Notes under the pieces: generated by a model
Database searches by the model: none
What the model was told of the DNA's origin: nothing
The model's input: only the letters and a program-made list of their open reading frames with translations
Source: Metellina segmentata
Lineage: Eukaryota; Arthropoda; Arachnida; Araneae; Tetragnathidae
NCBI GenBank assembly: GCA_947359465.1
Contig: OX375877.1
Coordinates: 74,350,698 to 74,414,697 of the forward strand
Reading direction: 5' to 3'
DNA: 64,000 bases
Shown: positions 1 to 12,047 of the stretch, one piece after another
Layout of the letters: each line of letters opens with the position of its first letter
How positions within the stretch are numbered: position 1 is the first letter of the stretch
Program-made: the position numbers and the translations under genes

Positions 1-1767
1 TTTTCTTTCATGCCAAGATACCTTTAATTCCTCTAAAAAGAACCTTCACCTACAACAGTACGATTCTGAGCTATCAACAGACATAAGACTTATCGGTTTA
101 AAACAAACCTTTTAAGAGAAGTAATTTCCTTGAAAACGTTATTAGAGTAAATTGATTTGTAATGACTTTACTCCAGGTCTTCCTTTAATGTGTTATTAGT
201 TTTTAATTGATCATCGTCGCATGAACAGATTCGACATTTTTCTGGAAACATGAAACAGATGTCCAAGTAATTATCTGCAAATTTATCTCTCGTCTCTGTA
301 ATTAAATGAATTTTTCAAAAAAGGTTCCCCACAGGAAAGCATAATTATAGATACAGTTAACAAATTAACGTTACAAGCTAAGTCTCGAACACTTAAGTGT
401 TTTCCATTTAAATATATTTGTCTAAAACTTTTAACGAACACTAAATTATCTTGTACTAATGATGTGATAAACAGTTATTAACAAGTCATTTTAAGCTTAT
501 TAAACTTAGCATTTTTATAACTTAAATAATTAAAAAATTACATCGAAAAGTTTGTTGAAATTGATTTTGTTACTTGAGTTTTATATTTGTAAAGATATTT
601 GTAGTATTTCCGACGGAAATAAATTCGTCATTTATTTAGCTCTCAGAAATGTAACAGCAGAAAAAGTATCAGCAATATATGTTGTTGCGAAAACTACTTT
701 ATTTTAAATGTGTATTTTAAATATATTAAAATAATTTATATTAAATAATAGATTATAAAACAAAATTGTGGAAGAAGGCGCAAATCTTAAGTTTTATGCA
801 GAGAGCACATGCTTCAAAGAATATTTTTTGAGCTTATTAAGCTTCAATGATAAACGAACTAATTAGTGATAACTAATTCCAATTCAGCCTCAGTGATAAC
901 TGACCTAATCTATGACAGTTAATTATAACTTAATTTCAGTGATAACTGAATTAATCAGTGATATCTAATTCTAATTAAGCTTCAGGGATACCAGAAACAA
1001 AGAACGTATTCAAGAAAATTAAACATTTGCCCATGTACAGTATATTTTTAATAAAACGTTATATTGTCCACTTTAGAAGGGATTTTGTTCCACTTTGTGC
1101 CGGCTTACAACTGAAACACAATAAATTAGAATTTTCAATATAAGTTCACCAAGTTATCATTTATTTGCATAAAGGTAAGATTGCTTTTCGAAAACTATTT
1201 TAAAGCTAAGGCTAGGGAATGTAATATTATTTTCCTTTTGTGTCCCAGAACTGTAACAAATCAAACTATTAATGCGTTGAAAACGAACAGAACCATTGGC
1301 GTGTTGACAGTCAACTACGCCATAAATTTTCAATCCTTTATTGGCACGTTTTAGCTGCGAATCGAACTGATAATCCTTTTCTTTGTAAAAAGTGTTCTGT
1401 CGTTTCCTTCCACATAAGCGACTTCTTTGTTGTACTTATCTTGTTGCCTTCTAAATGTTTTCACTCGCAATTTGTAAATGAATTAATTGAGTTAATTTTA
1501 ACCCCGAGATGCTTATTACACTAAACTTCATTTACACATCTGTTAAAGAACTGTTTTTTACGTATTGTGTTCCATTTGCAAGCCAACGATACGAAACTAA
1601 TAGACGGCTTATTATTCTTGTATTTGTCTTTTCTTTCAGCAACTGTGCGTCTAACCAACCCAAAATACGTCTATTGCCTTTTAGCATCTATTGCTTCTAA
1701 GCATTATTGCACATATATCTGTATTGCTGGCAATAAAATTTCTATAATGACGACATTTGCTGTGCTT
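1..1767. other. Non-coding AT-rich stretch, no gene seen
   Basis: No reading frame here looks protein-like and no splice-flanked exon was recognised. The one visible structure is a short degenerate repeat at 860-990, listed separately. It lies downstream of the receptor gene proposed on the minus strand and is best treated as intergenic. Confidence 0.6.
860..990. repeat. Short degenerate tandem/inverted repeat
   Basis: The motif CAGTGATAACTGA and relatives (AGTGATAACTAATTC, AGTGATATCTAATTC) recur about every 45-95 bases. AATTAGTGATAACTAATT is itself nearly self-complementary. Two similar halves begin near 860 and 950. No coding potential is evident. Confidence 0.5.
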
Positions 1768-2075
1768 GTCGCGGTTGCCCGGTTGGAAGAGTAACGAATT
1801 AGCAACTGGAGTGTTGCGAGTTCAAATCGAACAAACACCGTCGTGTAGTACAAAGGGTGCTGGTGCATGGTGAATCTGTCGTGGCCTCAAATGTCCTCTC
1901 GTTGGCGTGGTGTGGAACTTTGGAGAGTTTGAGGGCCAGCTCAGGTGTTGCCTCGTATTTTGACCGTGGTTCAAAATTACGTGGTTTTGTCCTCGGATCT
2001 TACAGATCCATGATCCTGGATCTCGTCAATAGCCCGTTTTGTTGCACCAGTACGACGTTAATTAAAATTACCATG
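1768..2075 (+). repeat. tRNA-derived SINE, near full length
   Basis: The head at 1768-1830 resembles an RNA polymerase III promoter: an A-box-like segment near 1773-1795 and a B-box-like GAGTTCAAATC at 1818-1828. The body shares blocks with copies at 24671-25003 and 19968-20185, for example CCGTGGTTCAAAATTACGTG near 1965-1985 and a 3' block ending ACGTTAATTAAAATTACC. I infer a tRNA-derived retroposon that moved by LINE machinery. It is somewhat diverged and I found no clear target duplication. Short open frames inside it are shadows. Confidence 0.75.
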
Positions 2076-2458
2076 CTTGTCACGTCTTATAAAAATCGAG
2101 AATTGAAATTGTGAATACACTTTCTTCCACACACCTTCGTATTTCCTAAACCAGACACAAGCAACGTGTTCATAAATGGACGCTAGGAAGTGTTTATGTT
2201 TCAAAAGATCTAACTGGCATCGTCTGGTTATATTACGTGGAGATCAGATCGACGCAGAGGGGCAATAAAATGGCGATTTATTTGGGTCATTAAGGACTCG
2301 GGCTCTTGAAAGAGGAGAAAAATAGTTTCAAGCTTTAATCAATCATTCAAATCGCTGCATGCATGGGAGTTTGTTGAGGTATTTTGGGAGCGGAATAGAG
2401 TAAACAGAAGAAAATGGCAAATGCCGCGGGCTCAGTGAAGAGTTTAATGTCTAAATGG

Positions 2459-3010
2459 GTTATTTGACCTCACATTCTTCTGGAAAATAAAGACGATTGA
2501 ATATTTCCGCATAGATGCAGAATCCCTAGCATCGATTGTCTACTGTAAGCAAATTTCAAATACAGAACTCTTTTCTTAAGACCTTTGAAGAAATTGTACT
2601 TACGCAAGTCCAGATTTCCATTGTTACTAACTTTGAATATTAACTTGCTGTAACGACATGCCTCTATTAATCTCAATGTGATTTCAGCAATTGGGATGTG
2701 AGTTATTGTTTCAAGAAGCCATCTTTAATACACTGGGATACACATACATACTTTAATACTCTGGGATACACATACATACTTTAGTGCACTGGTATACGCA
2801 TACGTACTTTAATACATTGGGATTCACATATACATACTTTAATACACTGGGCATTTTAAATATACTTATTGTCTTAATAGGTTATTTGATACCACATTCT
2901 TCTGAAAAATAAGCACCAACCAAGCGATGCAGAAACTTTCACATCCATTATCTTTTACGGGGAAATTTCAAAAAGAAAAATATTTTCTTGAAACCATTAT
3001 AGAAAGAGAG
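2459..3010. repeat. Diverged direct duplication, ~420-bp spacing
   Basis: The segment starting GTTATTTGACCTCACATTC at 2459 reappears as GTTATTTGATACCACATTC at 2879. Both continue with TTCTG(G/A)AAAATAA and a similar order of blocks (GATGCAG, then AAATTTCAAA). This looks like an old duplication with a small tandem array between the copies. No coding function is visible. Confidence 0.5.
2724..2850. repeat. 28-bp minisatellite, ~4.5 copies
   Basis: The unit begins TTTAATACACTGGGATACAC and continues ATACATAC. Starts at 2724 and 2752 give an exact 28-bp period. Later copies carry substitutions and a 2-base insertion. Confidence 0.85.
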
Positions 3011-4208
3011 GTTATGCTCAAAACAGACATCTTTTTCAAACCTGTTTTTCATCTTGTTGTAACTGTATATTTAAGTGTACCCATTACTTCCAACCTGATT
3101 TGAACTGTTTAGATTTGTGAAAAATGTTTAGGCAATGTTCGTATTTCTAAGTACACTCATTATTTAACGATCTGTCTGTTTTTCGACCCCCTTAAACTAA
3201 TGATAAGCAATGTTGCGTAACTAACCTGCATGTATTTGTCTCTTCTGTGACAGTTATATTTTCCTTCTTTGGCTCCGTTCATTTACTTGACTGGGAAACT
3301 TAATTTGCGTGAAGTTTGGCAAGATCTGACCCTTGTGCCATACAAAAAGAAACTAACCAAGGTGTTATTTGCACATATTCATAAGCGTGTGGGAAGAGGT
3401 ATGTTAATATATCTGTGTGTTTGTTTGAGCTGTCAGTGCATGTTTATGTGTGTTTAAGGTTGCGCATGGTCATGTGCGGTAATAGTGACACAATGTCTTT
3501 AAGAGAATATGAATGGTCATTGTTTGCATGGTGATATTAACACATTTCAAATGATGTATGCTTTTTAATAACAATGCCATTCTCTCTCCTTGTAAGGACA
3601 TAATCAACAAAGAACAATATCGTAAAACATTGCTTGAAGCTGCTTGGACAGATATATGGCACTTTCTCCATTAGAAAACCAATCAACAACCACAAAAATA
3701 CGAACCATATTTAAAATTTAACTTTACAGAAAAGCCTCTCATACTTAGATATTTTAAAAGTACCCCACTGGTTATATATATCACCCATTTCGTTCAACTC
3801 TCCGATGATGATGATCCTCCATTTTGAAATCTTCAAAGCATCATGACCTCTAACTGTTTTTGACCTGAAGTAATAGGATATTTCCTATGACTTTTTCAAT
3901 CAATAGATATTGTTGTTCTGATAGCTCTATTAGTGGACTGTATTTCAATTAAAACAATTCGTGTAACAAAAACAAGGTTATTGACAAGAAATATAACAAG
4001 GTTGTGGATGGGCCCCTTTCTTTTTGAGGCTAAGGAAGCCTCGTCCTCGTTAGGGCTAAGGAAGCCTCGCTTACATCAGTTCTAAAAGAGCACCTCTCTA
4101 TTCAGTGTCTAATGCCTGAATGTTACCCACGCATTAACACAGCGCACTCTACAATATTTGGCAGACAACACTCCCCGCCCTCACAGCACCTTTTATAATA
4201 CTATATGG
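3011..4208. other. Non-coding stretch, no gene seen
   Basis: This is mixed-composition AT-rich DNA. The only longer open frame (62 codons from 3269, plus strand) has no family features or splice context. A small internal repeat of GCTAAGGAAGCCTCG occurs twice near 4029-4070. Confidence 0.5.
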
Positions 4209-4620
4209 GAGGTTTTGCGTGATTTCACTTACAATAAAATAATGGGCTCTAAGTGATTATACAGTGCTCCTGTGAACAAATCAGTATACAAACTTCAAAT
4301 TGATATAACTCTGGACTTCAAAGCGATACTATTGGTCTCAAACGAAAGTAAACGTCGAGATCCGTGGATTTAAAACAAATTTAACATATTCAAACATAAC
4401 AACTTCAAACATATTTATATTTTTCTACCAATCCTAATCTCGGGTTTTGCGTGATTTCACTTACAAGAAAATAATGGGCTCTAAGTGAGTCCTGCGAACA
4501 AATCAGTATACAAACTTCAAATTGGTATAACTCCTGACTTCGAAGAGCTGTTATTGGTCTCAAACGAAAATAAAAGTCGAGATCCGTCGATTTATAACAT
4601 TAAAAGTGAAAACGAACTCA
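4209..4620. repeat. Tandem direct duplication, ~231-bp period
   Basis: Two diverged copies start GGTTTTGCGTGATTTCAC at about 4212 and 4443. They run in parallel through ATAATGGGCTCTAAGTGA, AACAAATCAGTATACAAAC and GTCGAGATCCGT. The open frame over the second copy has no Met start and no homology I recognise, so I do not call a gene. Confidence 0.8.
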
Positions 4621-4716
4621 GTGTTTGTTACGAAACTATGAACCGTTGTTCAAGTATTTTAAAATTACATAATGTTGGCATATACCAGTCAAGCGCCAAG
4701 CAGAATGTAGGTAGAT

Positions 4717-4775
4717 AATTAACGTCTCACTGGAGCAACACATTGGGGTATTGGCGACGGTCTGGGATCAATCTG
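4717..4775 (-). repeat. SINE 3'-end fragment
   Basis: The block TTAACGTCTCACTGGAGCAA followed by GGCGACGGTCTGGGATCAAT is the reverse complement of the 3' tail shared by the SINE copies. Only the tail is recognisable. Confidence 0.55.
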
Positions 4776-7084
4776 GAAGGACAGGAACAAATGCATCGAA
4801 CTTAGACTACGTGGAAGAGGAAAAACTCAATTGACTACAGAATTTGTGGTTCTTTCATTTAATACACAGAAATTACACACACATTTAATACACTTAAATA
4901 ACAAGCGCAACGAGACGTATCTCATTAAACTTTACGGCTATGCTCGGAAGCAGCTATCCCAATTTTTGTATTAGAGGATTTAGGGTGATTGTACGTCTAT
5001 GGACACCACACCACTGTTGAATAAAACCTAAAACATCGCTTAACTGAACAAAAAATTATATACTTTGATTAAAAATTTCTTAGCAAAGTTTGCACTTGTT
5101 TAGCTTGAGTTTTATTTACCAAAAGATCAATATAATTACAGATTATTCACTGCAGGGAATACAATTATTCACCAGAAAGAGGACCCATTCATGCTGAAAT
5201 GTAATTGAATGAAATACTCTATTCGTATAAGAAATTAAGCGTTTTCATTAGTCAATTATCTATTCAATTTCGTCTTCAAGATTCGCAACTATTTGAATAA
5301 CATTGAGGGATTGATGAAGATTTACAGGAGTACTGACCCTTCCTATAGCACATTTGGAGTGCGTCTTTTATCTAATAATCCGCTTCTTTGATGATCAGTC
5401 TGGCCGAAAGTAGTTTGTCGAAATCCCCGAGAGAAAATTTCATTAAATCCGGAGGGAAGTTGGTTTTCCCGGTCTGGTGAATGGAATGAAATGTCTTCAC
5501 TATTTGATTTCGCTCAATTGTCATATTTGCACTTTGTTCTGGCCGTATTCTCCGGCTCGGAACTTTGAATAGATTTGTCTTGAGTGGTTTGAAATTTGTT
5601 TTAGGAAAATGTGCACGGGATGAGTAATTTTGTCATAGGAGTTTAGGAAGTTAGAACCATTCTCTTCGATCTAAAATTGGACGTTGATCGATTCTGTACG
5701 TTCTAGCGTTTATTTTTGATCGAATTTTAATGTCAAACATAATGCCATGTGATGCTGTTCAGATAAGAATTAATGTATTTATAGTGTAAAGTACGTATTT
5801 GGATATATGAATTGAGTTTAAGTCGAAAAATATTTCGAATAATCATTTACTACTCACATAAGCGAGAGTAATGTAAAACGTTTTAAAAGAATTAAAAAAA
5901 AATTGGGATTAAATTTATATGAAAACTCTGATTATAAAGAGACGTGAAAACTCCGGAAGAATGTTTTCCTTTCCATACTAGTAAACATCATGTAAGTTTA
6001 CCTTAACGGTATCATTTTAATAAATGAGTTAAATGGTTGTTAAAAAGTCAAAATTATTAAACTTAACTCAAGTTTTAAGTAAGGTATGATTAAAGAAATT
6101 TGTGTTGCTTTCTTCATTTAAAAAAAAAGGATTTTTTGATGTTATAGTGAATATGGTATCAAACTCCAGAAATCTTTAATGGGTATCGAACTCTAGAAGT
6201 CTTTAATGGGTATCGAACTCTAGAAATCTTTAATGGCTATCATCACGAAATCTCAAAAGAAATACTTCTTTTAAAAGCATTAATAAATTGAAAGAGCAGA
6301 TCTGCTCATAGTATCTCTGCTAAATTTCTTAATGGCTTATATCTATTGATCGCAAAATGTCGTTGCTCACATTTCATAGCCAATGACAATGCGTTTCTAA
6401 TGAATGTAGCATCTGTATTCATATATATGGATTTCATTCCTCTAAACAAAATACAATTATACAAAAATATGTAATAGTATTTTTGTTTATTTTTACTGAT
6501 TTCAGTTTTTTTTTCTAATAAAAACGCATGGCAAAAAACAGCCCACATACATGCTAAAACGATTAGGTAATGAGCATCTACGTTAGTTTCATTCCATTAC
6601 TTTGTTAAGGCGATTCGACAATGCGACGACTCGACGCAAAGTCTATCTTCGCTTCTACGCTGATTTCTGTCTTCCATATTTCTTATTGCTTTCTGTAATT
6701 AGATTGCTGAAAAATAGAATGGCTCATTAGAATGACTAGTTGCTCTGTGTAATTTTAGTTACGTTATGTAGCTTATCACAAAACAAGTATAATTAAACTA
6801 AGCGGAAAAATTGCTGAATGAAACCGGCAGAACAGTCAATAATAAATTATTTGTATCGTTGTTACTATTCGACAATAATTAAATATAATCGATACCTATC
6901 ACACGTAAGGCAGTGAACAAATGAATGTGTTCTCTCTCTCTTCTCTCATATAGAGAGAAAAGAGAAGGAGAATGAGTTAGGAAGATAGATATGGCCCAAT
7001 ATCCAATAACCTACTAACGAATTCCTTTTCAACAAATATGTCATGTACTCAGCATTACAGTTTAGTTTTACTCCAAATCTGTGG
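4776..7084. other. Non-coding stretch with a slightly GC-richer island at ~5330-5570
   Basis: No supported gene. The island around 5330-5570 is richer in G and C than its surroundings but has no long open frame, so it may be a conserved non-coding element or an old repeat. A CT-rich block near 6932-6950 is followed by an AG-rich block to 6970, which could fold into a short hairpin. Confidence 0.45.
6153..6240. repeat. 27-bp minisatellite, ~3 copies
   Basis: The unit is ATGGGTATCGAACTC followed by TAGAAATCTTTA, seen about three times with few differences. The first copy is the most diverged. Confidence 0.85.
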
Positions 7085-7195
7085 GTGTTGACCTCGTCAT
7101 CTAATCGTGATTCAAAAATGAAGAACTAACCTCGGAATTGATCCTGGACAGTCGCTAATAGCCCGATGCGTTGCCACAGTGTGACGTTAATTTAA
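7085..7195 (+). repeat. SINE 3' fragment
   Basis: It shares the 3' half of the SINE family: a CGTCATCTAATCGTGATTCAA block, then GGAATTGATCCTGGACAGTC and TGACGTTAATTTAAC. The tRNA-like head is missing, consistent with a 5'-truncated or decayed copy. Confidence 0.65.
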
Positions 7196-7944
7196 CAACT
7201 TCTCAATTTGTGATTTTCTCCTTCCTTTTAATACGGCGGAATGGAAGAAAAATATAGAATGTGTGCCACAGGAAGGTGCCAAGCAGTAAATGTAGAGAAT
7301 GTAAAGAATCAAACAAAAGCAAACTCACGAATACTACCCAAGACTAAGAAAAGTAAATGAAAAAACAACTATCCAAAGCTTTCTTCCACAGCCATTTACA
7401 CTCCCTTACAACTTGTCTGCTATAATACCAACTTTCTAATTGAAGCGTTGTGGTACTTGGCGGAACGTAAAAAAGGAACATTCATGCCATGCAATACCCC
7501 TTCGTTTTGTTCTCAGAACAAAATGATTCTCTTAGCAACATCAATTCATTCTCCGCTCCAGGTGGAGATTGGAAGACACGTGTACGAATTCTTAAAGATC
7601 CCTTTCTCCTTCACTTCGGATAAGGCTCCTTAATGAAGCCTTTTGAACTCGCTAATGGAAGATGATAATGGAGCCGATTTTCAAAGAATCCCTCTGTACT
7701 AGGGACCACGTCGATGATATAAAAGGAAGAAATTCGGAGATCATGTGAAGTCAAAGAGATACAGATACAAGAAAGATTTATATGACAGGCTCTTCATTAG
7801 TTGTAAACGTATGTTCACGAGGTTTAATCTTTCTGGGAAATGGAGTTGGTATCTATGGGAGGTTGATCAGTTCTTATTTTAAATCTACTCAGGTATAAAT
7901 CTTGAATTTTTAATGGATTAAGTTACCACAGGAAGACGTGGATA
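7196..7944. other. Non-coding stretch, GC-richer at 7560-7720
   Basis: No gene is supported. The 7560-7720 segment is relatively balanced in composition and open in short stretches, but it has no splice sites flanking a convincing coding frame. Confidence 0.4.
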
Positions 7945-8049
7945 TTGTGGCAAATTAGTTCTTCGAGAGATCGTTATGCTTTCAGTATCTGGATGACTGG
8001 AGACTTTGGACCAAACGTCCTTCTCCGTAAACGACAATTGAGCATATGG

Positions 8050-8610
8050 ACTGAGTTGTCTTTACGAGATATTGTTACATGTCATAACATTATTGCTACA
8101 TGTGATGAAGAAATATCTCGTCATCAAGATTTGCCAATTTTTTGATAGTGACAAGATCAAGATCTGGTTTACTAAGGAAGAAAATATCTTGTCTACATCA
8201 AGATAAGATATTGACAGTTTATTCAACTACACGATACCACTCGAGATAATCACTAGGAAGATTAAAATAGAGTTGTTGTATGCAAATAAGTACCACTAGG
8301 AGGGTAAGTATGGATCAACACTATTACCCTCTAAGTATAGAACGAAATACCTCTTCGAGCTATCTCGTCGAAAACACTTAAGGGTTAAAGTGGTTTTGAT
8401 GATATCTTGTCAATAGCGATATGGTCAATCTTTTAATGACGAGATGCCATCAAGATATTGCCGAGTTTTTGATGATGGCAAGATCACGAGATCTGGTCGT
8501 TTTTAGGATGATATATTGTACATGGATGTCAGAACTTGTCAGTTCACTAATGACGCGAAATAACCACCATGAGGGGTAAAATAGTGTTCATCCATACTGA
8601 TGTGTTTCCC
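8050..8610. repeat. Dispersed repeat family with ATCTCGTC/CATCAAGATCTGG motifs
   Basis: Blocks such as ATCTCGTCATCAAGATTTG, ACAAGATCAAGATCTGG and TAATGACGAGATG recur in this segment and again near 17190-17276 and 44885-45150. Two internal halves look related, each ending in a (CC)ACTAGGAGGGTAAGTATGG-like block (near 8290 and 8565). I infer an unnamed dispersed non-coding repeat with internal tandem structure. Its ends are not defined. Confidence 0.5.
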
Positions 8611-10430
8611 ATAATCCTCTTTCCCATATATGATTTATTTTAAAATGCACAGTCTGCCTTAAAAATCAGGATGCAAGAAAATGGTAAATGAGCATAGCTG
8701 AATTAAATAATGACGAACTAGAAATTTGAATTTCGACGGAATCAGTACTGTGCCTCATTTATATCCCAAGTCTCAATAGGTAAGGAAAATATATTTTTCA
8801 TTTGATGCAGAAGGCAACACTTTATGGGTTTCTAGACCACTCACCCCAACAAAATTGCCCTATATTTTCATTTCAGGACCTTAAAAGACGGCGCCCAATA
8901 AAATTACGTCCCAGCTATAAATGGATTAAGGCCACAACCGCTGCTGTTAAAGAACTTTTCCGCCAGCCAATGGCACATAAGAGTCCAACTATCTATTAGC
9001 TGACGTCTGACTCAATTTTTCCTCCGGCCTGGACTCTAAAGAACTCTCGTTCATGGAAGTGGAAGACGCTTCTCAAGTGTTTATCACCCTCTTCTGGAAA
9101 CAGTGATAAGTTTCATTAAATGTACTTATCCACGATAACATTTCCAGAAAGATGGAGATTTAATAATGATGAAATACCACCTTGCACTTTTGCATGAGAT
9201 GAGAGTAATATGGATATGCTTATTTTACTAACCTATATTCATGCAATTGCTAATAAAAAGTCTGGGTTTATTGCATTCTTATGGTGGGTTTTAGTAGAAA
9301 GATCACATAAAATAATTTTAATAGATGAGTGGTGCGATTAAACAAGGGTGAAATGTTCTTTTAAAGAGCAAAAATGTGTTTATTGACAGGTCGTGGTTGC
9401 TAAAATTACCACGGTTTTCATTTGTTTATAGGGTTTAGGAAAACATAAAATGGTATCATGAATAGTTATACCTCAATTATAAAGATAAGGATGTAACTCC
9501 CTAAGCCATTTCTTGGTTATAAAAGGAGGGTCTTTAGCAAGATGTGGAAAGGCAATGCAATTTTGTTTACCAAAAATTACTTCATGGTAGAATAAGTTAC
9601 TGTACAGAATAGGACATATTACTTTAAAGGAGCAAAAAAGATAAAAACACAAAATATTTGCTTAACATTTTACTATATTCATTAGAAAATATTTAGTATA
9701 CTTTTTGTTAGTTTTTGAATAGTTTGATTTCTTTCAAAATATCATTAACATATGTAGTGGGTGAAAGTGAATGTTTAAAAGTTTTGTACCCATTATAATT
9801 TATTCACAAAACGTGTTATTTTATTACCCTCTTACAATTTTTAAAACAGTCACAAATAAAATTTAGATATATTTGTTACCAGAATCGTTTTCCAGTCGAA
9901 GAAAATTATTATGCGCGGGAAAAATTAAAAAATAATATGGCTCATTTGATAAATCCAAAATTGAGAATAGAAACTGTTCTATTGAGTCGTAAATCTTGTT
10001 AATCTCTTCACTGTTTAACTTTAAAATTATGCTACAAAAATTTACTTCATGTGTTTGTTATAGCTCAATTTTCATCTTTTACTATGTGGAGGGCGAATAA
10101 ATAATATGTTTAAGAACAATTTTTTACTAACAGTCAAAACTTGGAAAATTAAAGCTGAACATGCACCACATAATTCTAACAGATGTGGTAAATATGAGCT
10201 GATTCGTTAACTTAGCAACGGAACAAGCAGAATTGTATTGACAATTAACTCTCCAAGCAGCACCCTCGAGTACAGTTTGGAGGGGTTTCTGCCCGGAGGG
10301 TGCAAACCCCAAAATATTTCGAGGAGCAAGACATCCGGGGGATTCGAACAAAATTTTCAAATTTTCTATGTTTGTTTGTTATGCAGATCGTTTCCGGGTT
10401 GAATTCTAACGGAATTTTTCGAGTTGTGTT
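8611..10430. other. Non-coding stretch, GC-richer island at ~8870-9070
   Basis: There are no recognised exons. The 8870-9070 island contains GCCAGCCAATGGCACATAAG and similar text and is more GC-rich than its neighbours. The rest is AT-rich. The reading frame on the minus strand at 10127-10360 has no recognisable domain. Confidence 0.4.
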
Positions 10431-10900
10431 CGAAATGAAATATAAATAGACTGATCATTGTCATTGCGAGGAGCTTCAAAAAATGTGACCAGCATGTCGA
10501 CTAGTAGTCACGTGACTGATCTGTCAAAATTGATCTGTTTGACCGATTTGGCATCTTATCTCGTTTGGCGATACAACATCTTATGACCAGATGCGAATAC
10601 GCAATTTAGTTGTGGCGACAAATATGGGGAAATCGCCAAAGTTCACAAAGTCGTGTGGACCAATCAATTGGTAAATCAATGTTTCAGCGATTGGTCCACT
10701 ATCCAGTGGACCAATCGAATGATGAATCAATGGAGGAAATGCGGGATCTAAGACACGGATCCTTCCACTATCCCGAAACTGTTGGAAACGTGACTCTCCA
10801 GACAAAGCTACTCGTTTCCAGTCAAGTGTTCTCGAGTTCAGGCGAGACCCGTAGCTGTGCTTTAGGTTATCGAGTTGGACGTCGTCTTTGAAAGCATATA
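10431..10900 (+). repeat. MITE-like dispersed repeat, copy 1
   Basis: It aligns by eye to the reverse complement of 43614-43975. Shared text is GAAATATAARTAGACT, GAGSAGCTTCAAAMAATGTG and ACTAGTAGTCACGTGA, then TTTGGCATYTTATC and GACCAATCRA. Overlapping open frames on both strands are shadows of the repeat. Its right edge is uncertain. I infer a non-autonomous DNA element because the other copy has inverted ends. Confidence 0.6.
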
Positions 10901-12047
10901 TCACTGTAGAAACGTTGCACAGTCCTCGCGCTGATGTTTGTTGAGAGCATTGTATCCCAATGTTATTTGAGGCAGTGTAATGTACCTCTCATGAAATAAT
11001 TTTTCCCAGGCAAAGTTGTTCGCGTTCACCCAGTATTTACGATCACACTACTGTTGTAAGTTTAATTGCTTTCTTGTAGTCACGAACACCTTCAAAATGG
11101 TAGTACGTTACAAATGAAATATTTTTACCTCCTAAATGCTCTGCGTCACCACACGAGCTCCAACTGTTAAACTGTATCTTGAATCGTGGTTACTTGCCAT
11201 TCAATGGCGGAAGTATCTAGATTTTCTACAGATATCTATCGCTACAGATGTTTATCTACCAAACGAAGGACGAGCATTGGTGGCGTTGCTATGCATTTTA
11301 CATACCGGTTGTTGTGGCACTTCAGTGTATGCAGGATACTATTATATCAGTTGGTATCACCATAAATTTAAAATATATATATAAAAAATTAAAATTAGTA
11401 TACAATGCTATGTTTTTTTACGATAATTTAAAAGTACTAAGTTATTTAGTAGACGTAAAGGAGAAGTTTTACTAGAAGAGATATCTAGGAGCCGAAATAT
11501 GAAAACTATTTTAATATGAAAACTTGAGTTAAACATTTACGGAGGGACATCAAGTAATAATTATTGCACCGAATGTTATAAATAAATTATATGCACTATG
11601 GTAAGGATCAGTAACAGTGTAGAGAAGTGTAAAACAAAATAGCTATTTTGTTGAAATACATCTCATTTTAAAGTAAAATACGGATTTTAACGTTTCATGT
11701 TCAGCAGTCAGTCTAGTTTTTTTAGGATATATAAAATTGGACATATTCATGAAATACCGTGAAAAATCAATTTTTGCGGAATCTAGAGAGGTTACTGAAG
11801 AAAACAAATGAACTATTCCCACTCATCAGAGATCACAATTACATTAGGTTATTTGCAGTTTCCTACCTTCTCTGGGAAAATGGGGGGTTAAAGGTGAGCT
11901 AGGAATACATGAGATGAAGCAAGGGGAGAGAAGCGAGTTAAAATTAACTCCTAGAAACAACCTATGCCAATGTAAGCTCAAATAAAGGAGCCACAAGATT
12001 TAGATATGAGTGAACTGTCATTTGCGGAATTCAATCATTCTATTATA
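10901..12047. other. Non-coding stretch, no gene seen
   Basis: AT-rich sequence between the MITE-like repeat and the Helitron. No convincing exon, RNA gene or repeat was found. It ends at the A that precedes the Helitron 5' TC. Confidence 0.5.
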